This document shows, piece by piece, positions 38,336 to 46,376 of a stretch of DNA of 64,000 nt (within the stretch, counting starts at the first letter, position 1; each line of letters opens with the position of its first letter). Below the pieces are notes generated by a model. It made no database searches. It saw nothing but the letters and a program-made list of their open reading frames with translations, and had not been told where the DNA came from. Location of the stretch: positions 1-64,000 of the forward strand of contig CAKQCV010000007.1 in the NCBI GenBank assembly GCA_934217675.1, read 5' to 3'. A program made the position numbers and the translations under genes. Origin of the DNA: an uncultured Prevotella sp. (GTDB lineage Bacteria > Bacteroidota > Bacteroidia > Bacteroidales > Bacteroidaceae).

Positions 38336-39793
38336 ATGGCTTCAATACAAACTACTAAAATGTCCAACTTTCGTTGGGTGATTTGTGCGTTGTTGTTCTT
38401 GGCAACAACAGTCAACTATATGGACCGACAGGTTCTTTCGTTGACATGGAAGGATTTCATCGCTCCAGAATTCCACTGGACTGACGATGATTATGGTACG
38501 ATTACAGGTTGGTTCTCAATCTTCTATGCTGTGTGCAACTTGTTCGCAGGAAAGTTCGTTGATTGGATGGGTACAAAGAAGGGCTATCTTATAGCAATCT
38601 TCGTATGGTCAACGGGTGCTGTGCTTCATGCTCTTTGTGGTGAAGCGGCAATGCTTATAGAAGGTTATGACTCAATTGAGGCTTTGCGCCTCGTAAAAGC
38701 TGGTTCTGACGCTGCTGTGGCAATTGCAACAGTTAGTGTGTGGTTGTTCCTTTCTTGTCGTTTGGTCCTTGCTGCAGGTGAGGCAGGTAACTTCCCGGCA
38801 GCTGTTAAGGTTACTGCTGAGTATTTCCCAAAGAAAGACAGAGCTTTTGCAACTTCAATCTTTAACAGTGGTGCTTCTGTAGGTGCTCTTGCTGCTCCTG
38901 CTACTATTCCATTGCTTGCTAATGCATGGGGATGGGAAATGGCTTTCGTTGTTATCGGTGTACTTGGATATATTTGGATGGGACTTTGGATTTGGTTGTA
39001 TGACAAACCAAGAAGCAGCAAATTTACAAATAAAGCCGAACTTACATATATAGAGCAAGATGAGGAAGCTGACGAGGCTGTAACAAAGGAAGAAACTCCA
39101 GCAGAGGAAGAAAAGACTATAGGTTTCTTGAAATGTTTCACATTCCCTCAGACATGGTCTTTCATTGTTGGAAAATTCATGACTGACGGTGTATGGTGGT
39201 TCTTCCTGTTCTGGGCTCCAGCGTATTTCTCTGATGTATATGGATACACATCAGACAGTCCGATGGCTATAGCTCTTATTTTTACTCTATATGCAATAGT
39301 TACAGTGTTGAGTATTGGTGGAGGTTATCTTCCTACATATTTCGTTGACAAGAAGGGCATGAACCCATATATCGGTCGTATGCGTGCAATGTTGATATTT
39401 GCATGCTTCCCATTGCTCGGACTTATTGCACAGCCAATGGGTGAGATCAGCGCATGGTGGGTTGCTATCATTATCGGTCTGCTTGGTGCAGGTCACCAGG
39501 CTTGGTCGGCTAACCTGTATTCAACAATTGGTGATATGTTCCCTAAATCTACCATTGCTACAATTACCGGTATTGGAGCTATGGCAGGTGGTATTGGTTC
39601 TTTCCTTATCAATAAGGGATCTGGTATGCTGTTTACATACGCTGAGAATGCAACAACATTCAGCTTTATGGGCTTCGACGGAAAGAAGGGCGGATATATG
39701 ATAGTGTTCTGTATTTGTGCTGTTGCCTATCTTATAGGATGGATTATCATGAAGATACTTGTTCCTAAATACAAGCCTATCATCGTTGACTAA
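38336..39793 (+). CDS. MFS permease of the anion:cation symporter type (ExuT/hexuronate-like)
   Basis: An inner-membrane symporter of 485 residues with twelve helices. NYMDRQVLSLTWKDF in the first helix and RLVLAAGEAGNFPAAVKVTAEYFPKKDRAFATSIFNSG in helices 4-5 are typical of the ACS family that imports hexuronates and related acids. The central loop is unusually acidic (EQDEEADEAVTKEETPAEEEK), and a segment around residue 105 (EGYDSIEALRLVKAGSDA) is an insertion. No sugar-acid catabolic genes are near, so the substrate is a guess. Confidence 0.88.
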   Translation: MASIQTTKMSNFRWVICALLFLATTVNYMDRQVLSLTWKDFIAPEFHWTDDDYGTITGWFSIFYAVCNLFAGKFVDWMGTKKGYLIAIFVWSTGAVLHALCGEAAMLIEGYDSIEALRLVKAGSDAAVAIATVSVWLFLSCRLVLAAGEAGNFPAAVKVTAEYFPKKDRAFATSIFNSGASVGALAAPATIPLLANAWGWEMAFVVIGVLGYIWMGLWIWLYDKPRSSKFTNKAELTYIEQDEEADEAVTKEETPAEEEKTIGFLKCFTFPQTWSFIVGKFMTDGVWWFFLFWAPAYFSDVYGYTSDSPMAIALIFTLYAIVTVLSIGGGYLPTYFVDKKGMNPYIGRMRAMLIFACFPLLGLIAQPMGEISAWWVAIIIGLLGAGHQAWSANLYSTIGDMFPKSTIATITGIGAMAGGIGSFLINKGSGMLFTYAENATTFSFMGFDGKKGGYMIVFCICAVAYLIGWIIMKILVPKYKPIIVD

Positions 39794-39801
39794 TTTCAAA
39801 T

Positions 39802-39836
39802 AACACCTATTAGAACCAATTTCTAATAGTTGTGTT
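39802..39836 (+). terminator. First hairpin after the permease gene
   Basis: AACAC-CTATTAGAA pairs with TTCTAATAG-T-GTGTT (one bulge). The following sequence is only weakly T-rich. Confidence 0.5.
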
Positions 39837-39844
39837 TGCAATAT

Positions 39845-39891
39845 AACTGCAAGTTCCTGTTCCGATAAGGTTGGAAACTTGCAGTTTTTTT
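39845..39891 (+). terminator. Second hairpin, intrinsic terminator
   Basis: AACTGCAAGTT and AACTTGCAGTT form a perfect stem followed by seven Ts. Confidence 0.85.
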
Positions 39892-40032
39892 ATGTTAATC
39901 TATAAGGAAAGTTCGCTAGGTGGTTTAAAATAAATTTCTTATGATAAAATAAATCATTTAATAAAAAATCTGATACCCAAGTATTACTTGAATATCAGAT
40001 TAGAGTAATTCTTTTACATCTTTTCATTAACA

Positions 40033-40209
40033 TTACATGTAGGACACCCAAAGACATGCTCCTATAACCAAGATCGCAATAATTGTCAAAACGACAAATA
40101 GTATTTTTGAAATTTGTTTGCGTCGTTTGATTGACAATAAGCTGTTATTCTTGAAAATCTCAGATTCGTCAGGAGTGTGATGGTGCGATTTCCTTTTTCT
40201 GTTTTCCAT
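40033..40209 (-). CDS. Small single-span membrane protein, 58 residues
   Basis: From ATG 40209 the protein has a basic, His-rich start (MENRKRKSHHHTPDESEIF), then KNNSLLSIKRRKQISK and one membrane helix (ILFVVLTIIAILVIGACLWV). The upstream in-frame start at 40290 is rejected because a TACCTTTG promoter element at 40270-40263 lies between. I recognise it as a type of small hypothetical membrane protein seen in Bacteroidales; its role is unknown. A ten-C tract lies upstream of its promoter. Confidence 0.65.
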   Translation of the reverse strand: MENRKRKSHHHTPDESEIFKNNSLLSIKRRKQISKILFVVLTIIAILVIGACLWVSYM

Positions 40210-40262
40210 TTCTTTTATTTCATTAATTGAATCGTTTTCGTCTTTGTGAAATATTTCAGCTG

Positions 40263-40270
40263 CAAAGGTA
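40263..40270 (-). promoter_or_regulatory. Promoter -7 element of the small membrane protein gene
   Basis: TACCTTTG on the minus strand. No clear -33 TTTG; the expected position is next to the C10 tract. Confidence 0.5.
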
Positions 40271-40294
40271 TAAAATATTATATTATGCAAGAAA

Positions 40295-40304
40295 TTCCCC
40301 CCCC
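40295..40304. repeat. Homopolymer tract of ten C
   Basis: An uninterrupted run of ten Cs (ten Gs on the minus strand) lies 25-34 bp upstream of the -7 element of the small membrane protein gene. It is the only such tract in the window. Confidence 0.8.
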
Positions 40305-40367
40305 CCTTATTTATGTTTAAATATTGTTAATACATACATTCTTTCATCTTTGGTTTAAATTCTTTTA

Positions 40368-40631
40368 TCAATGTTTTATTGCTTTTTCAACATGTACGGT
40401 TAAAAGGTAGCGAGTGTAGTGCTGCCTATAATGATTTTTATTACATTTATTCATACCAAGAAGTGAAAGTTGGCTGATTTCTGGAAGAAACTTGGCAACT
40501 TTCTCTTCGTAATCAGGCAACTTTCTCATATCAGCCGTTTCAGCCGCTCCGAAGGAAGTTTTGAATGGATATGAAATATCTTGTATATTACAATGTTTAT
40601 TTTTCAACCGTATATGTTGACTTTTTTTCAT
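40368..40631 (-). other. Open frame of 87 residues in a repeat-rich gap, coding status doubtful
   Basis: The frame starts MKKSQHIRLKNKHCNIQD and ends LTVHVEKAIKH. It contains an internal direct repeat at DNA level, GGCAACTTTCTC at about 40493 and 40516. There is no promoter element or signal. It may be translation of a dispersed repeat rather than a gene. I do not recognise a domain. Confidence 0.25.
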
Positions 40632-40635
40632 GATT

Positions 40636-40735
40636 TATCCCTCATTCCTCACTCTTTTTTATTGTGTCCCATGTGTTTATAGGCTTTTCAAGTGTGTGAT
40701 GGATAAGTGAGGAATGGGTGAGAGACGAGTGATGA
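40636..40735. repeat. Imperfect inverted repeat of CTCATTCCTCAC type
   Basis: CCCTCATTCCTCACTC at about 40638 and AGTGAGGAATGGGTGAGAG at about 40704 are imperfect reverse complements about 50 bp apart, followed by GACGAGTGATGAC. Such purine/pyrimidine-segregated units look like a dispersed intergenic element. Confidence 0.4.
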
Positions 40736-40819
40736 CAAGGGGTATATATTACTTGATATTGACAGTTGTCTTTTATTGTTTTGACTAATTTACTGATAGA
40801 AAAAATCATATACACTTGT

Positions 40820-40850
40820 TTTGTATTATAATCTAATTGCATTAACTTTG
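40820..40850 (+). promoter_or_regulatory. Promoter of the RNR-folB operon
   Basis: TTTG (40820-40823), 19 nt, TAACTTTG (40843-40850). The leader is about 30 nt, so there is no room for a cobalamin riboswitch. Confidence 0.88.
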
Positions 40851-40884
40851 CAACACGAAAGAACTATCCTACTTTTTATTAAAA

Positions 40885-43437
40885 ATGGAAGAAAATAAAA
40901 ACTACACATTTGAAGAGGCTTTTCAAGCTTCAAAGGAATATTTCGAAGGTGACGAGCTTGCTGCGAGGGTGTGGGCGAACAAGTATGCGCTGAAAGACAG
41001 TTTTGGGCATATATTTGAGAAGACCCCTACCGATATGCATCATCGTATATCAAAAGAAATAGTAAGAATAGAGAACAAATATGTAAATCCACTAAACGAA
41101 CAAGAAGTTTTCGATTTGTTGGACCATTTTAAGTATATCGTTCCTGCAGGAAGTCCTATGACAGGTATAGGAAACCATTATCAAGTGGCTTCACTGTCAA
41201 ATTGCTTTGTTATTGGTCTTGATGGTGATGCGGATTCTTATGGTGCAGTGATGTTGATGGACGAGGAGCAAGTTCAGCTTATGAAACGTCGTGGTGGAGT
41301 TGGTCATGATCTTTCACAACTGCGTCCGAAAGGTTCACCTGTAAACAATTCAGCTCTTACATCAACAGGCGTTGTTCCTTTTATGGAGCGTTATAGCAAC
41401 TCTACTCGTGAGGTGGCACAAGATGGTCGCCGTGGAGCATTGATGCTTTCGATAAGTATAAAGCATCCTGACAGCGAAGCTTTTATCGATGCAAAAATGC
41501 AGGAAGGCAAAATTACAGGTGCTAATGTATCAGTAAAACTCGATGACGAGTTTATGCAATGTGCTGTTGATGGAAAGGAATATACACAGCAGTTCCCTAT
41601 TTACAGTTCCAATCCGCAAATACAAACAAAGATAGATGCAAAACGGGTATGGGAGAAAATTGTGCATAACGCATGGAAAAGTGCAGAACCCGGTGTGTTG
41701 TTTTGGGATACCATAATAAGGGAAAGTATACCGGATTGTTATGCTGATCTTGGTTTCCGTACGGTTTCAACAAATCCTTGTGGTGAGATACCTCTTTGTC
41801 CATACGATTCTTGCCGTTTGTTGTCTGTAAATCTATATTCTTATGTTGTAAATCCATTTACTCCACAAGCTTATTTTGATTTTGAGCTATTCAAAAAGCA
41901 TGTTCGTATAGCTCAGAGAATAATGGACGACATTGTTGATATGGAGCTTGAGAAGATAGATCAGATAATAGCTAAGGTGAAAAGTGATCCTCAGACAGAC
42001 GACGTGAAACATACAGAATTGCATCTTTGGGAAAAGATAAAGAACAAGAGTGGTCTTGGACGTCGTACTGGTGTTGGTATAACAGCTGAAGGTGATATGA
42101 TAGCTGCAATGAATTTGCGTTATGGCACTCAACAGGCAACAGAATTCTCTGTTAAAGTTCATAAGACACTTGCTCTTGCAGCTTATCGCTCATCTGTAGA
42201 GATGGCAAAAGAGCGTGGCGCATTCAGTATTTATGATGCCGAGAGAGAGAAAAACAATCCTTTCATCAATCGTATCAAAGATGCTGATCCACAGCTGTAT
42301 GAGGATATGGTGAAATATGGTAGACGAAATATTGCCTGTCTGACTATTGCTCCTACGGGAACAACCAGCTTGATGACTCAGACCACCAGTGGTATAGAGC
42401 CAGTGTTTATGCCTGTTTATAAGCGTCGTAGAAAAGTAAATCCAAACGATGCCGATGTTCATGTAGACTTTGTAGATGAGTCGGGAGATTCTTTTGAAGA
42501 GTTCGTCGTTTATCATCATAAATTCCTTGAATGGATGAAGATAAACGGTTTTGACACAGAAAAGCGTTACACTCAAGAAGAACTTGACAATATCGTAGCA
42601 CAGTCACCTTATTATAAAGCCACAGCAAATGATGTAGATTGGCTTATGAAAGTGCGTATGCAAGGTGCAATCCAAAAGTGGGTAGACCATAGCATTAGCG
42701 TTACTATAAATTTGCCAAACAATGTTGATGAACAGCTTGTAAACAGATTGTATGTAGAGGCTTGGAAATCAGGCTGCAAGGGCTGTACAGTATATCGCGA
42801 CGGTTCTCGTTCCGGAGTTATGATCGCCGTAGACAAGAAAAAGAAGAAAAAAGAGAAAGAGCCTAAGCATACTTGTGAGCCACCACAAGTTACAGAGGTG
42901 CGTCCGAAGGAACTTGAGTGTGATGTTGTACGTTTCCAAAACAATAAGGAAAAGTGGGTAGCATTTGTTGGCTTGCTTGATGGCTATCCTTATGAGATAT
43001 TCACAGGTTTGCAAGATGACGAAGAAGGTATATCTTTGCCAAAAACGATAACCAAAGGAAAGATTATCAAGAAAGTTGATGAAAATGGTAAAAAACGTTA
43101 CGACTTCCAATTTGAAAACAAGCGTGGCTATAAGACAACAGTAGAAGGGTTAAGTGAAAAGTTCAATCCGGAATATTGGAACTATGCCAAATTGATATCT
43201 GGAGTTCTACGTTATCGTATGCCAATAGCAAATGTAATAAAGCTTGTAGGTTCGCTTCAAATGAACAGCCAAAGCATAAACACTTGGAAGATAGGTGTGG
43301 AAAGAGCCTTGAAGAAGTATGTGGTAGACGGTACTGAGGCAAAAGGACAGAAATGTCCGGTTTGCGGTCATGAGTCACTCGTTTATCAAGAAGGTTGCTT
43401 GATATGTAAGAATTGTGGTTCTTCAAGGTGTGGATAA
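40885..43437 (+). CDS. nrdJ: Adenosylcobalamin-dependent (class II) ribonucleotide reductase
   Basis: This 850-residue cytosolic enzyme reduces ribonucleotides with a B12-generated thiyl radical and needs no oxygen. Visible are the N-terminal ATP-cone-like start, SLSNCFV with an active-site Cys, STNPCGEIPLCPYDSC with the radical-site Cys, and APTGTTSLMTQTTSGIEP. A Lys-rich linker (near residue 650) leads to a C-terminal domain and a zinc-ribbon tail with CPVCGH and CLICKNCGSSRCG, which carries the shuttle cysteines. Its stop codon overlaps the folB start (TAATG), so the two are translationally coupled. Confidence 0.93.
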   Translation: MEENKNYTFEEAFQASKEYFEGDELAARVWANKYALKDSFGHIFEKTPTDMHHRISKEIVRIENKYVNPLNEQEVFDLLDHFKYIVPAGSPMTGIGNHYQVASLSNCFVIGLDGDADSYGAVMLMDEEQVQLMKRRGGVGHDLSQLRPKGSPVNNSALTSTGVVPFMERYSNSTREVAQDGRRGALMLSISIKHPDSEAFIDAKMQEGKITGANVSVKLDDEFMQCAVDGKEYTQQFPIYSSNPQIQTKIDAKRVWEKIVHNAWKSAEPGVLFWDTIIRESIPDCYADLGFRTVSTNPCGEIPLCPYDSCRLLSVNLYSYVVNPFTPQAYFDFELFKKHVRIAQRIMDDIVDMELEKIDQIIAKVKSDPQTDDVKHTELHLWEKIKNKSGLGRRTGVGITAEGDMIAAMNLRYGTQQATEFSVKVHKTLALAAYRSSVEMAKERGAFSIYDAEREKNNPFINRIKDADPQLYEDMVKYGRRNIACLTIAPTGTTSLMTQTTSGIEPVFMPVYKRRRKVNPNDADVHVDFVDESGDSFEEFVVYHHKFLEWMKINGFDTEKRYTQEELDNIVAQSPYYKATANDVDWLMKVRMQGAIQKWVDHSISVTINLPNNVDEQLVNRLYVEAWKSGCKGCTVYRDGSRSGVMIAVDKKKKKKEKEPKHTCEPPQVTEVRPKELECDVVRFQNNKEKWVAFVGLLDGYPYEIFTGLQDDEEGISLPKTITKGKIIKKVDENGKKRYDFQFENKRGYKTTVEGLSEKFNPEYWNYAKLISGVLRYRMPIANVIKLVGSLQMNSQSINTWKIGVERALKKYVVDGTEAKGQKCPVCGHESLVYQEGCLICKNCGSSRCG

Positions 43438-43805
43438 TGCTTGAGTCAGGACATATATATATTAATAATATGCGTTTCCATTCACGCCATGGCGTGTTGG
43501 AGCAAGAGAGACTTACGGGGGGCGACTTCTTGGTCTCTCTTGACGCACGTTATCCTTTGTCGAAAGCTGTAGACAGTGATGATGTGTCGGATACTCTTAA
43601 TTATGCTGAGGTTTATGATATAGTGAAAAAAGAGATGTCTATACCTTCAAAGCTTATAGAGCATGTTGCCGGCAGAATAGGTAAACGCTTGTTTGAGAGA
43701 ATGCCCGAAATAGAGGAACTTACTGTAAGACTGACAAAAGTAAATCCGCCGATGGGTGCAGATTGTGAAGGTGCCGGTGTTCAATTGCACTGGATAAATG
43801 GATAA
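43437..43805 (+). CDS. folB: Dihydroneopterin aldolase
   Basis: FolB converts dihydroneopterin to the hydroxymethyl pterin in folate synthesis. The 122-residue length is normal. The start MLESGHIYINNMRFHSRHGVL carries the family G-x-x-x-x-E/Q pattern (HGVLEQER), and the catalytic Lys lies in RLTKVNPPM near residue 100. The ATG overlaps the nrdJ stop by one base, which supports this start. The pairing links folate and deoxynucleotide supply. Confidence 0.93.
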   Translation: MLESGHIYINNMRFHSRHGVLEQERLTGGDFLVSLDARYPLSKAVDSDDVSDTLNYAEVYDIVKKEMSIPSKLIEHVAGRIGKRLFERMPEIEELTVRLTKVNPPMGADCEGAGVQLHWING

Positions 43806-43842
43806 TTTGCCATTTTTTTTATGTTGTAACGAAACTTATATT

Positions 43843-43850
43843 TAATTTTG
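43843..43850 (+). promoter_or_regulatory. Promoter -7 element of the amidase gene, no 5' leader
   Basis: TAATTTTG ends 6 nt before the GTG start codon, so transcription should begin at or within a base or two of the start. Confidence 0.6.
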
Positions 43851-43855
43851 CAGCA

Positions 43856-45154
43856 GTGATTAGAAATAACAATAATATTCTAAGAGGTTTCGTATTAATA
43901 CTCCTCGTATCCCTACTGACAGTAATGAGTGCCGCTGCCAGAAACTTTACATTGGTTATAGATGCAGGTCACGGTGGTCATGATGCAGGGGCAAGAGGAA
44001 GTTTTTCGTATGAGAAGGATATAAATCTAAGAACAGCTCTTGCTTTCGGGCGGTACGTTGAAAAGAACTGTCCGGATGTGAAAGTTATATATACACGTAA
44101 GACAGATGTCTTTATCCCACTTCATAAGCGTGCTGATATAGCTAATAAAAACGGTGCAGATGTTTTTATATCCATACATACAAATGCTTTGCCTGCCGGA
44201 AGAGTTGCAAGAGGATTGGAAACATACACTATGGGTATGCGTCGTTCAAACGAGAAACTTAGTGCCGCTCAGCGCGAAAATGCTGTTATAACATACGAGA
44301 GCGATTACAAGCAACGCTATGAAGGTTATGATCCAAATTCTCCGGAGAGTGCAATAATGTTTGAGTTCATTCACGATAAAAATATGGCAAAAAGTGTTGA
44401 ACTTGCTCGTTTGATACAAAAAAACGTATGTTCAACAGCTTCTCGACCTGACAAGGGGGTAAAGCAAGATGTATTTCTTGTGCTTAGAGAAACATCAATG
44501 CCAGCATGTCTCGTAGAGCTTGGTTTCATAACGACTCCAGACGAGGAGAAGCTTCTGAACGATGAAAGTTCTGTAGATAATATTGCGCGAGGAATATATA
44601 ATGCTTTTGCAAAATACAAAAACGATAATTTCACAGGGTTTACGGTTCCGTATGAGGCTGCAAACGACAATAAAGTGAAGATACCGACAATTGTTCCAAA
44701 AGATGACAATGAGCAAGAAGAATCCTCTCAAAACAAGAAAGTTGTTGCAAATGCTCCTGCTCCGAAAACAAGAACAGTTCAGAGATTAAAAACTCAGGGT
44801 AATGTTGAAAAAAAGAAAGAAGCAGAGGGTGTTGATATAAAAAATGTAGTTGCAGAAACCAAGCATGCAGATGCTGATGAAGATAAACCGGTTTTTAAAG
44901 TTCAAATTGTTGCAAGCTCAATTAAAATTCCTTCAACAAGTTCACGGTTTAAAGGGCATAAAGATATTGACAGCTACAATGAAAATGGAATGTTCAAATA
45001 TACAATCGGTTCTTCTCTGAACTACAACGAGATTAATCGTTTGCGTATAAGCCTGACTGATGCCTTTCCTGGGTGTTTTGTTGTGGCTTTTAAAAACGGT
45101 GAAAAAATGAACATCAACGAGGCGATAAGAGAATTTAGAAGAAGTAAGAAATAA
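43856..45154 (+). CDS. N-acetylmuramoyl-L-alanine amidase with C-terminal SPOR-like domain
   Basis: A 432-residue periplasmic amidase that cleaves the stem peptide from murein, probably during cell separation. A signal peptide (ILRGFVLILLVSLLTVMSAAA) precedes an Amidase_3 domain with zinc ligands in VIDAGHGGHDAG, the Glu in KDIN, SIHTNA, and the catalytic Glu in CLVELGFITTPDEEKLL. A Lys/Glu-rich linker leads to a SPOR-like domain (residues about 345-425). GTG at 43856 is the only start before the signal peptide. It is followed 12 bp later by an MCE protein gene, an order kept in many Bacteroidetes. Confidence 0.93.
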   Translation: MIRNNNNILRGFVLILLVSLLTVMSAAARNFTLVIDAGHGGHDAGARGSFSYEKDINLRTALAFGRYVEKNCPDVKVIYTRKTDVFIPLHKRADIANKNGADVFISIHTNALPAGRVARGLETYTMGMRRSNEKLSAAQRENAVITYESDYKQRYEGYDPNSPESAIMFEFIHDKNMAKSVELARLIQKNVCSTASRPDKGVKQDVFLVLRETSMPACLVELGFITTPDEEKLLNDESSVDNIARGIYNAFAKYKNDNFTGFTVPYEAANDNKVKIPTIVPKDDNEQEESSQNKKVVANAPAPKTRTVQRLKTQGNVEKKKEAEGVDIKNVVAETKHADADEDKPVFKVQIVASSIKIPSTSSRFKGHKDIDSYNENGMFKYTIGSSLNYNEINRLRISLTDAFPGCFVVAFKNGEKMNINEAIREFRRSKK

Positions 45155-45166
45155 TACAGAATATAT

Positions 45167-46069
45167 ATGAAGTACTTTACAAAAGAAGTGAAAATTGCTA
45201 TTGTTGCAATAGTCGGGCTGGTTGTCCTGTTTCTTGGAATGAATTTTCTAAAAGGATTAAACCTGTTTTCGTCAGACAGTCGCTATTATATATCTTTCAG
45301 AGACATAAGTGGTTTGTCAGCGTCGTGCCCAATATATGCCGATGGCTATAAGGTTGGTGTAGTAAGAGGAATAAATTACGACTATGCACATTCTAAAGAT
45401 ATTATCGTTTCAGTTGATATCAATAAAGACATGCGCATCCCAAAAGGTAGCAGCGCAGAGATTGTCAGCGATTTGATGGGAAATGTAAAAGTAAATTTGT
45501 TGCTTGCCAACAATCCGCGAGAGAGGGTTGCTGAAGGTGAAACAATAGTGGGTGGCATCAACGACGGAGCTATGGGTCAATTAAAAGACTTCATACCTGT
45601 AGTACAGAAAATGCTACCTAAGATTGATTCTATTCTGACAAGTGTGAATATGCTTTTGGCTGATCCGGCAATAGCCAATTCATTGCATAATGTAGAGACT
45701 ATAACAGGAAACCTTACAGTGTCGTCAAGAGAATTGAATACAATGCTTGGCACATTAAACAGCCGTATGCCAGGATTGCTGTCGAAGGCAGATAAAGTGA
45801 TGGACAATACTGAGCATATTACGGCAAAACTCAATAAAGTAGATGTTGAAGGCACTATGGGCAAGGTTAACGCTACACTTGATAATGTTCAAGCGTTTAC
45901 GGAGCAACTGAATAATAACCAGGGCAGTCTTGGCTTGCTGATGCGTGATCCTAACCTATATTATAATCTTAATTCGACAGTCAAGTCGGCTGACTCTCTG
46001 TTAATAGACTTGAAGTCTCATCCAAAGCGTTACGTTCATTTCTCTATATTCGGGCGTAAAGACAAATAG
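45167..46069 (+). CDS. MlaD/MCE-family lipid-transport substrate-binding protein
   Basis: A 300-residue periplasmic protein tethered by one N-terminal helix (residues 9-27), followed by the MCE domain (about 35-115, with GLSASCPIYADGYKVGVVRGI) and a long helical tail with repeated amphipathic segments. MCE proteins form hexameric rings that carry phospholipids between membranes. The permease and ATPase partners are not in the window. It probably shares an mRNA with the amidase gene. Confidence 0.92.
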   Translation: MKYFTKEVKIAIVAIVGLVVLFLGMNFLKGLNLFSSDSRYYISFRDISGLSASCPIYADGYKVGVVRGINYDYAHSKDIIVSVDINKDMRIPKGSSAEIVSDLMGNVKVNLLLANNPRERVAEGETIVGGINDGAMGQLKDFIPVVQKMLPKIDSILTSVNMLLADPAIANSLHNVETITGNLTVSSRELNTMLGTLNSRMPGLLSKADKVMDNTEHITAKLNKVDVEGTMGKVNATLDNVQAFTEQLNNNQGSLGLLMRDPNLYYNLNSTVKSADSLLIDLKSHPKRYVHFSIFGRKDK

Positions 46070-46112
46070 ACAAAAAGATTTAAGCATATTTTAATAAAAA
46101 AAGAAAAGTGTA

Positions 46113-46150
46113 AATAAAGCGGAAGTATCAGTAACTTCCGCTTTATTTTT
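46113..46150 (+). terminator. Intrinsic terminator after the MCE gene
   Basis: AATAAAGCGGAAGT and ACTTCCGCTTTATT form a perfect 14-bp stem followed by TTTTT. Confidence 0.92.
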
Positions 46151-46376
46151 GCAATAATCTTAAAGTGCACAATTAAAGCACTTTACAAAAATGTTTCAAA
46201 ATAACCTTGATACACATTTGTCTATTCCATTTTTTTTTGCGAAATTTGCATGCACTTTTTGAGGATGACTTATGTAAAAGGCTATCTGAAAGAACGAAAA
46301 ACCGAATTTCATGCATTGCCGTAAGGCTTATTATAAAAAACACGTCGGAAGACAATAAACTTTATATCATTAATAT

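Noticed and set aside
40652..40884. Cobalamin riboswitch before the B12-dependent RNR gene
   Set aside because: An exact promoter at 40820-40850 leaves a leader of about 30 nt, and no B12-box was seen.
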